Shown here piece after piece: positions 44,965 to 56,441 of a stretch of DNA of 57,380 bases. How positions within the stretch are numbered: position 1 is the first letter of the stretch; each line of letters starts with the position of its first letter. Origin of the DNA: Lachnospiraceae bacterium (lineage in GTDB: Bacteria > Bacillota > Clostridia > Lachnospirales > Lachnospiraceae); contig JAUNDD010000011.1 in the NCBI GenBank assembly GCA_030526245.1, positions 1-57,380 on the forward strand, in the 5' to 3' direction. The position numbers and the translations under genes were made by a program. Under the pieces are notes generated by a model, which worked only from the letters and a program-made list of their open reading frames with translations, did not search any database and had not been told where the DNA came from.

Positions 44965-44993
44965 ATTATAAGCGGAAACCCTCTTCATTGCAA
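44965..44993 (-). promoter_or_regulatory. Promoter of the Asp23 gene
   Basis: TTGCAA (44988-44993), a 17-nt spacer and a perfect TATAAT (44965-44970) on the minus strand. The leader to ATG 44786 is long, about 170 nt, GC-rich and without a recognisable riboswitch. Confidence 0.75.
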
Positions 44994-45017
44994 GAATGGA
45001 TTACACGGACAGCTCCA

Positions 45018-46610
45018 TCAGAAATCGTGTCCGAATTCAGACAGCTGCAGACCCGGATTGCGCTCCAGCACCATGCCCGGCGACCAGCTGTTGATAAACA
45101 GCAGCAGCGGACGGCCCTTCAGGTCACAGATCCGCTTCATATCCGAGGTGCCGGAGATGCTGTAAATGTCGATCTCCCTGTTCTCGATCCAGCGGATATA
45201 TTCGTAGGGAAGATTCTCCAGGATGATCTCCACATTGTATTCCTTTTCCAGACGATGCTTCAGCACATCCAGCTGCAGCACGCCGACCACGCCCACGATG
45301 ATCTCTTCCATACCGCTGCTGGGCTCCTGGAAGATCTGGATCGCACCCTCCTGGGCGATCTCGCTGATACCCTTGACGAACTGCTTACGCTTCATGGTAT
45401 CCACCTGGCGCACCCGGGCGAAATGCTCCGGTGCGAAGGTCGGGATGCCCTCAAAGCAGAAGCTCTTGCCCGGCATGCACAGGGTATCTCCGATGGAGAA
45501 CAGACCCGGATCAAATACACCGATGATGTCACCGGCACAGGCCTCTTTCACGATGTGACGGTCATCCGCCATCATCTGCTGGGGCTGCAGCAGGCGCGCC
45601 TTGCGTTTGCCCTGTACATGGTATACTTCCATGCCGGCATCAAAATGGCCGGAGCAGATGCGCATGAACGCGATACGGTCACGATGGGCCTTGTTCATGT
45701 TAGCCTGGATCTTGAAGACAAAGGCCGAGAAATCCGGGCTGAAGGGATCGATCTCGCCGCAGTCCGCCTTTCTGGGAAGCGGGGAGCTGGTCATCTGAAG
45801 GAAGTACTTCAGGAAGATCTCCACACCGAAGTTCGTCAGCGCCGATCCGAAGAATACCGGGGACAGTTTACCCGCCGACACGGCCTCCAGATCAAATTCA
45901 GCCGCTGCACCGTCCAGCAGCTCGATCTCGTCCGTCAGCTGCTGCTTGGCCTCTTCACCGATGAAGGCCTCCAGCTCCGGATCATCCAGATCATATTCGG
46001 TGGCCAGACCTTCCTTGGTTCCCTTCTCGGTATCCGCATAGGTCACCACCCGGTTGTCCCGTCGGTCATACACACCGCGGAAATTCTTACCGGATCCAAT
46101 CGGCCAGTTCATCGGAACCGTGGCAATACCCAGCTCCTTCTCGATGTCGTCCAGCAGATCAAAGGTATCCATGGCATCCCGGTCCATCTTGTTGATAAAG
46201 GTGAAGATGGGGATATGGCGCATGACGCAGACCTTGAACAGCTTACGGGTCTGGGCCTCAACACCTTTGGATCCGTCGATGACCATGACCGCGGAATCCG
46301 CTGCCATCAGGGTTCGATAGGTATCCTCCGAGAAGTCCTGATGTCCCGGCGTATCCAGGATGTTGATGCAGAAGCCGTCATAGTTAAACTGCAGAACCGA
46401 GGAAGTTACCGAGATACCTCTCTCCTTCTCGATCTCCATCCAGTCGGAGACCGCATGCCTGGCGGTAGCCTTACCCTTTACGGAGCCGGCCATATTGATG
46501 GCGCCTCCATACAGAAGGAACTTCTCTGTCAGTGTCGTCTTACCGGCATCCGGATGCGAAATGATCGCAAATGTTCGTCTTTTCTGAATATCTTCTGTTA
46601 AATTTCCCAC
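45018..46610 (-). CDS. prfC: Peptide chain release factor 3
   Basis: Start assigned to GTG (46608-46610) because GGAAGGGA lies just upstream; the longer ATG frame (46664) has no site. A 530-residue GTPase: G1 SHPDAGKTTLTEK, G3 DTPGHQDFSEDT, G4 FINKMDRD, then EF-G-like domains II and III. RF3 releases RF1/RF2 from the ribosome after termination. Ordinary motifs are intact. It is monocistronic, with its own promoter. Confidence 0.94.
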   Translation of the reverse strand: MGNLTEDIQKRRTFAIISHPDAGKTTLTEKFLLYGGAINMAGSVKGKATARHAVSDWMEIEKERGISVTSSVLQFNYDGFCINILDTPGHQDFSEDTYRTLMAADSAVMVIDGSKGVEAQTRKLFKVCVMRHIPIFTFINKMDRDAMDTFDLLDDIEKELGIATVPMNWPIGSGKNFRGVYDRRDNRVVTYADTEKGTKEGLATEYDLDDPELEAFIGEEAKQQLTDEIELLDGAAAEFDLEAVSAGKLSPVFFGSALTNFGVEIFLKYFLQMTSSPLPRKADCGEIDPFSPDFSAFVFKIQANMNKAHRDRIAFMRICSGHFDAGMEVYHVQGKRKARLLQPQQMMADDRHIVKEACAGDIIGVFDPGLFSIGDTLCMPGKSFCFEGIPTFAPEHFARVRQVDTMKRKQFVKGISEIAQEGAIQIFQEPSSGMEEIIVGVVGVLQLDVLKHRLEKEYNVEIILENLPYEYIRWIENREIDIYSISGTSDMKRICDLKGRPLLLFINSWSPGMVLERNPGLQLSEFGHDF

Positions 46611-46726
46611 GTTATTCCCTTCCTGAAAGTCATCATTGATCAGAAAACCGGTGCGTATATGCACCGCCGACTGCTCACGCCGGCTGCCTGGCAGCCCCGT
46701 TTCCGTCTGAAACCAAAATTATGACC

Positions 46727-46755
46727 ATTGTAGCAATCCGCTTTCTGCCTGTCAA
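46727..46755 (-). promoter_or_regulatory. Promoter of prfC with doubled -35 box
   Basis: TTGACA (46750-46755), a 17-nt spacer and TACAAT (46727-46732) on the minus strand. A second TTGACA lies 13 nt further upstream (46763-46768) in a short direct repeat. The leader of about 110 nt holds two hairpins (GGCTGCC/GGCAGCC and GGTGC/GCACC). Confidence 0.75.
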
Positions 46756-46841
46756 CGGTTCCTGTCAACGCGGCAGCCGTCTCTTTCCTTCTCCGCTCCA
46801 GCTGTTTCTTCCGCCCGGCTGATGAGAGCTCCTGCTGCCCG

Positions 46842-48005
46842 CTATTGACCGCCGTCAGCGTTTCGGTTCCTGTCTCTCAGCTCCTGTACCCACCGGGTGA
46901 CCCGGCCGCACAAAGCATCCACCCGGCACAGTGCAAACAGCGAGATCCGCAGCCGGTCCGCCAGCGAACAGGTCAGGTAGATTCCCAGCGCTGCCAGCAG
47001 CACCGCCGGTATCAGCAGCGGCCAGGGCAGATAGGTCATGGAAGAAGCCGCCCCCTTGATCAGGTACTGCCAGCTCACCGGATGCACATGGATCAGATAG
47101 ACCGCCAGGGTCGAGGGGGCCAGAAAACGAACCAGCTCTCTGATCCGGCCGCTGCACAGCCGGATCTGCGAAAACCACAGAAGCAGTGCGATGGAGCCGA
47201 TCAGGATGAATGGTGAGTGATAGGAGATCACCTTGCGTCCGTACATGGCCTCGCCCATCACCCGCCTGGTGTATTCCTCCAGTCCGATCTTCAGGGCCCA
47301 GCCGGCCGCTGCCGACAGCAGATAGACTGCCGCATACACACCGGCCCGCCGTTTTCGCGCCGGCAGGCTGCCCAGGCAGGCTCCCAGCACATACAGGACC
47401 TCCAGCCAGACAAAGGAGTAGCCAGCCACCAGGCTCATCGTATCTGTCTCAAGTATCCGGGGCATAAAGGTCCAGATTGAAAATACCCCGATCAGCAGCC
47501 CCGCCAGCACCCGCTTTTCCCAGTCGCTTAAGGCGCGGATCATCCGGTTCACAAAGGGCGAAAATACAAAGGCCACCACATAGGCCGACATATACCAGTA
47601 GGTATTCATGCTCAGCGGGAACAGACTGCCGATTACGATCTCCCGGTCCACCAGTGCCGGACTGATCAGCCAGGTGATGCCGGTCATCAGAATCGAATAA
47701 AAATATAACTGAAAAAAGATGCGCAGGATGCGTCCCGCCTTAAAATCCGTGCGAATGCCTACATAACCGGAGATCATGCCATACAGATTCACTGACCCGA
47801 AGCACAGTACCTCCAGCAGCCAGGCCGCATTGTAGGTGGCCGGTCTGGAGGAAAGACGCCGCATGGCCCCTCCCTGTCCCAGCACATGCAGGCAGACGAT
47901 CATAAACATGCTGACGATCCGCAGCAGATCGATGCCGTCATTCCGCCCGCTGGCCCGGGCCGCGCTCACCACTTCTGCACTCTTACGTTTTCCCGTTTCC
48001 ACCAT
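46842..48005 (-). CDS. Membrane acyltransferase, OafA/acyltransferase-3 family
   Basis: The start at 48005 (MVETGKRKS) has GGGAGGA 7 nt upstream. About 387 residues with some ten hydrophobic helices. The first contains the family start GRNDGIDLLRIVSMFMIVCLHVLGQGG with the conserved Arg/His. Such enzymes O-acylate cell-surface glycans; the substrate is unknown. It follows ligA by 35 nt and may be co-transcribed with rluF-ligA. Confidence 0.88.
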   Translation of the reverse strand: MVETGKRKSAEVVSAARASGRNDGIDLLRIVSMFMIVCLHVLGQGGAMRRLSSRPATYNAAWLLEVLCFGSVNLYGMISGYVGIRTDFKAGRILRIFFQLYFYSILMTGITWLISPALVDREIVIGSLFPLSMNTYWYMSAYVVAFVFSPFVNRMIRALSDWEKRVLAGLLIGVFSIWTFMPRILETDTMSLVAGYSFVWLEVLYVLGACLGSLPARKRRAGVYAAVYLLSAAAGWALKIGLEEYTRRVMGEAMYGRKVISYHSPFILIGSIALLLWFSQIRLCSGRIRELVRFLAPSTLAVYLIHVHPVSWQYLIKGAASSMTYLPWPLLIPAVLLAALGIYLTCSLADRLRISLFALCRVDALCGRVTRWVQELRDRNRNADGGQ

Positions 48006-48040
48006 ACGCATTCCTCCCTGAGAGCTCCCGCTCCGAATTA

Positions 48041-50874
<2,834 letters not shown>

Positions 50875-50924
50875 TTTTCCCTCTGCCGTCCGCACGACGG
50901 TCCGCCTCGTACTTCCATCCCCAC

Positions 50925-50939
50925 GTCACAGTTCACGCA
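50925..50939 (+). repeat. Solo end of the GTTACAGTTCA element family
   Basis: GTCACAGTTCACGCA matches the left arm of the 27-bp element (one difference), but the right arm is missing. A small hairpin (ATCGTGC/GCACGAT) follows at about 50955-50973. It lies upstream of rluF. Confidence 0.4.
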
Positions 50940-51041
50940 CCAGCATCCAGCCCAAATCGTGCTTCGCACGATGGCATTGCTTTACCCGTCCGCGCCAGAT
51001 CAAATTTTCTCGAACCCAAAAGCCTCTCCCGCGACCCTGTC

Positions 51042-51116
51042 AAAAAAAAGCTGCCCCATCAAGCCTTGCCTCTCCGTTTTTCAAATGGAGCCGATATCAG
51101 CCTGATAAGACAGCTT
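51042..51116 (-). terminator. Terminator of the SH3-domain protein gene
   Basis: A long branched hairpin: outer stem AAGCTGTC with GGGCAGCTT, inner arm CTCCATTT/AACGGAG, followed by eight T on the minus strand, about 50 nt after the stop. Confidence 0.7.
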
Positions 51117-51162
51117 CTCAGCCAGTGCAGACCCCTTCCGGGCATCCGCTCACTGTAATAGA

Positions 51163-52170
51163 CTATTCATTTGTTGCCGGTGCGGCATCAGCTGTGTTCA
51201 CAGACGGGCTTAAGAACTCCATCTTAACATATCCATCGATGGAACCGTAGGCAGCTGACTCATAGTGGATCTGACACCAGCCATCCGCATCTGCCTCAGA
51301 CATGACCGTCACATCCGTTCCGGTAGCGACCACACCAAGGATCGCTGCATCCGTGCTGCCTGTCGCACGAATATTTACATCATAATTAGCCGTCATCAGC
51401 CGGTTCTTCGGCTGAGCCTCGGTGGCCGGTTCTTCACCGGTGTCACCTACCAGCGATGCCACATAGCTGCGAAGCGCCGGATCACTTTCCAGAACCGTTT
51501 CATACTGCTGCTTCACAGTACTGATCAGGTTCTGTACATCCGCATTGGAGGATGCCTTGGTGATATAATCCGTAATGGCCTTATCGCTGTCATGATCCGT
51601 GCTGACGACCAGCTTGCCTGTCGCATCTTTCTTCAGATAAAGCAATGCCAGATTCGGAACCAGAGTCTCCATATCGGCAACCTTGCCCTCATAGTAGGCA
51701 TAGACCACATAGGAGCCCTCTTCCAGGCCCTTCTGGGAATAGACAGAAATGTTGCTGTAGCTTTCCGTGATGTCGCTGCTCAGGATATTTTCCTTAACCG
51801 TATCGTTCCAGGGCGAAACAATGCCGGCCAAAGCATCCACGTTCTTTTCTGCTACCGCGGTATAATACTGCTTAACGATCGTCAGAACAGCCGAGTCATC
51901 CTTCACCAGATCTCCTGCGTTCACAACAGCTGCTGAAACCACAGCATCCATATCCGGTGCCGCTTCCTTTTCCGTGCTGTCCTGCTCCTGATCATCCTTA
52001 ACTGTCTCCGTAACAGCCGGTTTGGCAGACGCACCATCGCCGCTGCTCTTTCCTCCGCCGACGATCAGCTTGACAACGCAAAAACCGATGACCAGCAAAA
52101 GCAATACAGCGAGGCCCAGAAGGATGTATCTGAGGTTGTCCGACAACCACTCTCTAAAATCATCCAACAT
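51163..52170 (-). CDS. Membrane-anchored SH3-domain protein of unknown function
   Basis: The start at 52170 (MLDDFREWLSDNLRY) has GGAGGAACG upstream. 335 residues: one transmembrane helix (about 12-38, YILLGLAVLLLLVIGFCVVKLIVGG) with the rest predicted outside, a Ser/Glu/Asp-rich linker, a central region of about 150 residues (VLTIVKQYYTAVAEKNVDALAG, NTF2-like in look), and a C-terminal SH3-like domain (NYDVNIRATGSTDAAILG). SH3-type domains often bind peptidoglycan. No recognised family name. Confidence 0.8.
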   Translation of the reverse strand: MLDDFREWLSDNLRYILLGLAVLLLLVIGFCVVKLIVGGGKSSGDGASAKPAVTETVKDDQEQDSTEKEAAPDMDAVVSAAVVNAGDLVKDDSAVLTIVKQYYTAVAEKNVDALAGIVSPWNDTVKENILSSDITESYSNISVYSQKGLEEGSYVVYAYYEGKVADMETLVPNLALLYLKKDATGKLVVSTDHDSDKAITDYITKASSNADVQNLISTVKQQYETVLESDPALRSYVASLVGDTGEEPATEAQPKNRLMTANYDVNIRATGSTDAAILGVVATGTDVTVMSEADADGWCQIHYESAAYGSIDGYVKMEFLSPSVNTADAAPATNE

Positions 52171-52203
52171 ATGTCGTTCCTCCGTTTTTTCTCTGAATAT
52201 CAA

Positions 52204-52480
52204 ATCAAGTCACCTCATCGCCGACATGCTGTCCGAACGCGGAGAGTGACTTCTGACTTGTAGATCCTATAAAGCTTTCAGGTGTCAATAGCAATCAATA
52301 ACAGGACTACGGATTGCTTCGTGCTTCGCACTCCCACAATCCTACCCGCTATTCGCAATTCATGGAGCCCCTTCCCCACTTCTTGCTCATATCGGGGTGT
52401 GTCATTAAGTCACATTACGGTTGCTTCGTGCTTCGCACTCCCACAATCCTACCCGCTATTCGCAATTCATGGGGCCCCTT
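52204..52480 (+). repeat. Repeat cluster: partial family A copies and 107-bp tandem repeat
   Basis: A partial family A copy (about 52204-52260, AAGTCACCTC to GAGAGTGACTTCTGAC) is followed by a unit starting TTGCTTCGTGCTTCGCAC at 52314 that repeats at 52421, a 107-bp period. Each unit ends in the CCCCACTTCTTGC start of family A. No gene is visible in this 400-nt stretch. Confidence 0.75.
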
Positions 52481-52573
52481 CCCCACTTCTTGCTCATATC
52501 GGGGCGTGTCATTAAGTCACATCTCCACTTTCATGCAAGCATGAAGTGGAGAGTGACTTTTGACACTTTAATC
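52481..52573 (+). repeat. Palindromic repeat family A, copy 3
   Basis: 93 bp, 92 of them identical to 18243-18335. It ends 16 nt before the 3' end of the tRNA-Arg gene. Confidence 0.9.
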
Positions 52574-52589
52574 CTATAAATAAGAAAAG

Positions 52590-52662
52590 CGCACTTGGAG
52601 GGATTCGAACCCCCGACACGCGGTACCGGAAACCGCTGCTCTATCCCCTGAGCTACAAGTGC
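52590..52662 (-). tRNA. tRNA-Arg (anticodon CCG)
   Basis: A 73-nt cloverleaf: acceptor GCACTTG/CAAGTGC, D-arm GCTCAGGGGATAGAGC, anticodon arm GCGGT-TTCCGGT-ACCGC with anticodon CCG reading CGG (Arg), and T-arm GGGGGTTCGAATCCCTC. CCA is not encoded. It stands alone, downstream of no other tRNA, with repeat copies on its 3' side. Confidence 0.95.
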
Positions 52663-52878
52663 ACACGTGCGGGATCTTTCTGCTGAAACAGAGGTCTCCC
52701 GCAAACTTTAGACATAATACCACATCTGTCCGGTGCTGTCAAATTCAGACCGCAAAGTCGTATCCATGCCGATCCGGCCGTGTTGCTTCCGGCGCAGTAA
52801 ACTGCAATATAACCGCGGCGACCAGCAGCATAACCTGCCTGACACGTACGTGCCCTCCCGCAGCTTGACCGTTCTGTA

Positions 52879-53790
52879 CTACCGCTCTTCTACCAGCCTC
52901 ATGCTTCCCGTCTTTCGATCGTACCGATAGATTGCATCCGACAGCCGGTCCTCCACCGATACCTGGGTCGCATTGATCTCGCAGACCATGGAAAGAAGAT
53001 GATCCGCCTCCATCTCACAGCCGCAGGGTACCACCATGCATTCGTGAAGAGAACTGGGCAACATGAAATAGTCATCCTCCAGACATTTTTCCAACGCCTC
53101 CTGGATCTCCTTCTGCGTGATCCAACAGGCCCCATAGGTACGGGTCTGGTTTGTCACCACATACATCCGGGGACCGTCCGACTCCGGCAAAATCATTTCC
53201 TCTTCTCCCTGCTCGCCAAGCAGCTCGGTCATCAGATCGGTCATGGTATAGATTGCCGCCGGGTTCTGCTGCCGGACCTTCTCCCAGGCCATCTTCTCCA
53301 GATCTTTCTCCGTCAGATCCCACAGCTTCAGATGCTCATGCCGAATCAGGATCCCCCCGCTGTGCTCGCCGATCTGCTCCAGCACACAGTAATAGACCAC
53401 CGCCAGGTTCAGCCACGCAGAGTGGGGCACCTGCTCCAGGAGCTTCTCATTCCCCTTCTGTCCGATAAGACGGGGCTGCAGATGCTCCAGCAGATACTCC
53501 CGGTTCAGACACTGCTCAAATTCCTGCTCATCCTGCAGATCTCTGTCACGGTAAAAATGCATGGCCCGGGCTGCCAGCGAGGCCAGATTTTCCCCCTTGC
53601 TGTACATAAAATACAGCATGCTCATCGGAATCACCGGCGCGGCCCGCTCTCCCTCGGCCCGAATCGTAAGGTTGTCCGTTTCCCCTTCATTGATCCGGAT
53701 CGTCTGCATGATCTCCACCTTCAGTTCCTCTCCGGCTTCATGCTGCACCAGTGCCAACAGTTCCTCTTTAAACCTTTTGTAATCCAACAC
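52879..53790 (-). CDS. DUF5688-type protein of unknown function
   Basis: Start assigned to GTG (53788-53790), with AAAGGAAAC upstream; the frame from 53904 crosses the terminator hairpin. 303 soluble residues: LTIRAEGERAAPVIPM, MYVVTNQTRTYGACWI, and MLPSSLHECMVVPC. This combination is typical of DUF5688-type proteins, common in Lachnospiraceae; no function is known. It follows the his/ung terminator and precedes tRNA-Arg. Confidence 0.75.
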   Translation of the reverse strand: MLDYKRFKEELLALVQHEAGEELKVEIMQTIRINEGETDNLTIRAEGERAAPVIPMSMLYFMYSKGENLASLAARAMHFYRDRDLQDEQEFEQCLNREYLLEHLQPRLIGQKGNEKLLEQVPHSAWLNLAVVYYCVLEQIGEHSGGILIRHEHLKLWDLTEKDLEKMAWEKVRQQNPAAIYTMTDLMTELLGEQGEEEMILPESDGPRMYVVTNQTRTYGACWITQKEIQEALEKCLEDDYFMLPSSLHECMVVPCGCEMEADHLLSMVCEINATQVSVEDRLSDAIYRYDRKTGSMRLVEER

Positions 53791-53818
53791 GTTTCCTTTC
53801 GCACTCTCCCCAGCAAAA

Positions 53819-53859
53819 GTAAAAGCTCCCTGGCCATTCTCCTCCAAACAGCCAGGGAG
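53819..53859 (-). terminator. Terminator downstream of ung
   Basis: A perfect 10-bp stem GCTCCCTGGC/GCCAGGGAGC (arms 53824-53833 and 53850-53859), followed by TTTTACTTTT on the minus strand. It lies about 30 nt upstream of the DUF5688 start and could also act as an attenuator for it. Confidence 0.75.
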
Positions 53860-53944
53860 CCGGGTTGATGTGATCAGCTTATCACACCCATGTCGACATA
53901 TCAATCCATTTTATGTAACATCACTTTATATTTGTGATGTTTTA

Positions 53945-54086
53945 GTTACAGTTCAGGCGGTTCGATTCCGCGAGGTGTTTTGCCGCGTATGCGGCAAAAT
54001 CCCGAGGGTTGCAGGCCAAAATCCCATTGCCGAAGGCAATTTGGAATGGATTTTGGCCAGTTACAGTTCACTGCGTGAACTGTAAC
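53945..54086 (+). mobile_element. 142-bp MITE-like element with 8-bp target duplication
   Basis: It starts GTTACAGTTCAGGCGG and ends TGAACTGTAAC (11-bp inverted ends). Both flanks carry the octamer ATGTTTTA (53937-53944 and 54087-54094). Inside are module C (53952-54007) with a 9-bp hairpin TTTTGCCGC/GCGGCAAAA, a long hairpin GGCCAAAATCC/GGATTTTGGCC, and a right end that is itself a 27-bp palindrome (54060-54086). It has no coding capacity, so movement would need a transposase elsewhere. Confidence 0.75.
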
Positions 54087-54228
54087 ATGTTTTATTGTGC
54101 TCTGTTATTGCGATTTTTCATTGTGATCACTCATCACAGGACCAGCATAGCGGCCCCGTTTCTTCTGCATCCCGATACCCGTACCATCCGGGGAGGACAA
54201 ATCTGTTCATCCGGAACAGCCCGTTCTT

Positions 54229-54906
54229 TCACTCCACCGGATCGATCTGCCAGTCGATGGGCACTTCTCCCTGCGACTCCAGGAATTGATTGGTTTGGGA
54301 AAAGGGCCGGCTGCCGAAGAAACCGCGGTAGGCCGAAAGGGGGCTGGGATGCGGCGCCTTCAGGATCAGATGCTTCGGATTATTCAGCATGGCCGCCTTG
54401 GCCTGGGCCGGCTTTCCCCACAGGATAAACACGATGGGGCGATCCTGCTCATTCAGTACACGGATGGCCGCATCCGTAAATTCCTCCCATCCAATGCCCC
54501 GATGGGAATAGGCCTGATGCGCCCGCACCGTCAAAACGGTATTCAACAGCAGTACACCCTGCCGTGCCCATTTTTCCAGGAAGCCGTGATTCGGAATCTG
54601 ACATCCCAGATCATCGTGCAGCTCCTGATAGATATTCACCAGCGACGGCGGGATCGCCACCTCCGGGCGTACCGAAAAGCAAAGTCCGTGGGCCTGCCCC
54701 TCGCCGTGATAGGGATCCTGTCCCAGGATCACTACCTTCACCTGACTAAGCGGTGTCAGCTCAAAGGCCCGGAACACATCCTCCGAAGGCGGAAACACCA
54801 GCGTCTGCTGATACTCTTCCCGCACCTTCTTATACAGTTTTGCATAGTAGGGCTTTGAAAACTCCGGTTTTAACGGCTCCAGCCAGTCATTCGCAATGGC
54901 TCCCAT
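54229..54906 (-). CDS. ung: Uracil-DNA glycosylase
   Basis: The start at 54906 (MGAIANDWLEPLK) has GCAGGAGG upstream. 225 residues with family-1 UDG motifs: the catalytic Asp in VVILGQDPYHGEGQAHG and the Leu-intercalation loop HPSPLSAYRGFFG. It removes uracil from DNA. It is 23 nt after hisF and probably in the same transcript as hisH-hisF, a functional mismatch. Family length is normal. Confidence 0.95.
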   Translation of the reverse strand: MGAIANDWLEPLKPEFSKPYYAKLYKKVREEYQQTLVFPPSEDVFRAFELTPLSQVKVVILGQDPYHGEGQAHGLCFSVRPEVAIPPSLVNIYQELHDDLGCQIPNHGFLEKWARQGVLLLNTVLTVRAHQAYSHRGIGWEEFTDAAIRVLNEQDRPIVFILWGKPAQAKAAMLNNPKHLILKAPHPSPLSAYRGFFGSRPFSQTNQFLESQGEVPIDWQIDPVE

Positions 54907-54929
54907 AGTTTGACCTCCTGCACTCACCC

Positions 54930-55691
54930 TCAGAGTCTCACCGGCACACCGCGTCCCTGCAGATACTCCTTCAGCTCACGAATCTCCAGCTCCTTGTAAT
55001 GGAACAGAGACGCAGCCAGCACCGCGTCCGCCTTGCCATCCTCCAGCGCATCGAAGAAATGCTCTTTGGTGCCGGCTCCGCCGGATGCAATGACCGGAAT
55101 ATCCACCGCCTCGGAGATCGCTCTGGTCAGCTCCAGATCATATCCGGCCTTGGTTCCGTCACAGTCCATGCTGGTCAGCAATATCTCACCGGCGCCCAGA
55201 CGGCAGGCTTCCTTCGCCCACTCCACCGCGTCGATGCCCATGTCAACTCGACCACCGTTTTTGAACACATTCCAGCCGCTTCCATCGGCACGCTTTTTGG
55301 CATCGATGGCCACCACCACGCACTGACTGCCGAATTTGTCCGCCGCATCCCGGATCAGCTGGGGATTCATCAGCGCCGCCGAATTCACCGAGATCTTATC
55401 GGCGCCCTCCCGGAGCAGCGTTCTAAAATCCTCCACGGTCCGGATACCGCCGCCTACGGTGAATGGGATAAACACCCTCTTCGCCACCTCACGCACCATA
55501 TCCACCACGGTATTGCGTGCATCCGAGGAGGCGGTAATGTCCAGAAAGACCACCTCATCCGCTCCGGCCCGATCATACGCCTCCGCGATCTCTACCGGAT
55601 CTCCCGCATCCCGAAGATCCACAAAATTTACACCCTTTACAACACGCCCTGCATTGACATCCAGGCAGGGAATAATTCTTTTTGTCAGCAT
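54930..55691 (-). CDS. hisF: Imidazole glycerol phosphate synthase subunit HisF
   Basis: A 253-residue TIM barrel: [20 protein letters not shown] with the first catalytic Asp, the phosphate loops [13 protein letters not shown] and [13 protein letters not shown], and the second catalytic Asp in [15 protein letters not shown]. It uses ammonia from HisH to form imidazole glycerol phosphate. It follows hisH by about 100 nt. Other his genes are not adjacent, apart from the distant HisK-type phosphatase. Confidence 0.96.
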   Translation of the reverse strand: MLTKRIIPCLDVNAGRVVKGVNFVDLRDAGDPVEIAEAYDRAGADEVVFLDITASSDARNTVVDMVREVAKRVFIPFTVGGGIRTVEDFRTLLREGADKISVNSAALMNPQLIRDAADKFGSQCVVVAIDAKKRADGSGWNVFKNGGRVDMGIDAVEWAKEACRLGAGEILLTSMDCDGTKAGYDLELTRAISEAVDIPVIASGGAGTKEHFFDALEDGKADAVLAASLFHYKELEIRELKEYLQGRGVPVRL

Positions 55692-55793
55692 ATCCAGTCC
55701 TTCCTAATCCTACGCATCCGGCCAGGTCCTTTCCATGTGCCAGCACGTTTTTCTCAAACAGTACGAAACCGATCCAGTTGTTTTGCGAACGAC

Positions 55794-56411
55794 CTAACGG
55801 GATTTCGCAATATCCAGGAAGCTTCCCAGGATCTTCATTCCCGCATCGCTGCTCTTCTCCGGATGGAACTGGCAGCCAAACAGGTTCCCCTGTTCCACCG
55901 ACGCATGGATATGCACCCCGTACTCAGCGGATGCCTTGACGATCGACGGATCCTCTGCCTGCAGATAATAGGAGTGAACAAAATACACAAAGCTGTGCTC
56001 CGGAAGCTTTTCAAACAGGCGGCCCGGATTGTCATAGCTCAGGTCATTCCAGCCCATGTGCGGGATCTTCAGTCCCGGCGCATCCGGAATGCGGCAGATC
56101 TTTCCCTTCAGCAGGCAAAGGCCTTCCACGCCCGGTGCCTCATCACTGCTTTCAAACAGCAGCTGCATGCCCAGACAGATGCCCAGAAACGGGATCTTTC
56201 GGGCTACCGCTTCCTTAATCACATCGACCAGCTCGTATTCCTTCAGCTTTTCCATGGCATCGCCAAAGGCCCCCACCCCCGGGAGGATAATTCCCTCCGC
56301 CGACAGGATCACCTCCGGATCCCGGGTGCAGACACACTCCGATCCCAGTCTGGCCACTGCCTTTTCCACACTGCGGATATTTCCCGCATCATAATCAATA
56401 ATCGCTATCAT
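55794..56411 (-). CDS. hisH: Imidazole glycerol phosphate synthase subunit HisH
   Basis: A 205-residue class I glutamine amidotransferase: the nucleophile Cys in FLGICLGMQLLFE, oxyanion segment GVGAFGDAM, and His/Glu in CQFHPEKSSDAG. It supplies ammonia to HisF through a subunit channel. An AGGGGTG site precedes the ATG. The sirtuin-like gene lies 30 nt upstream in the same direction. Confidence 0.95.
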   Translation of the reverse strand: MIAIIDYDAGNIRSVEKAVARLGSECVCTRDPEVILSAEGIILPGVGAFGDAMEKLKEYELVDVIKEAVARKIPFLGICLGMQLLFESSDEAPGVEGLCLLKGKICRIPDAPGLKIPHMGWNDLSYDNPGRLFEKLPEHSFVYFVHSYYLQAEDPSIVKASAEYGVHIHASVEQGNLFGCQFHPEKSSDAGMKILGSFLDIAKSR

Positions 56412-56441
56412 ATATTTTCACCCCTTGGTTATACGTAAATC

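Noticed and set aside
52204-52573. Possible CRISPR array
   Set aside because: Repeats are few, of unequal length and palindromic without regular unique spacers; no cas genes are present.
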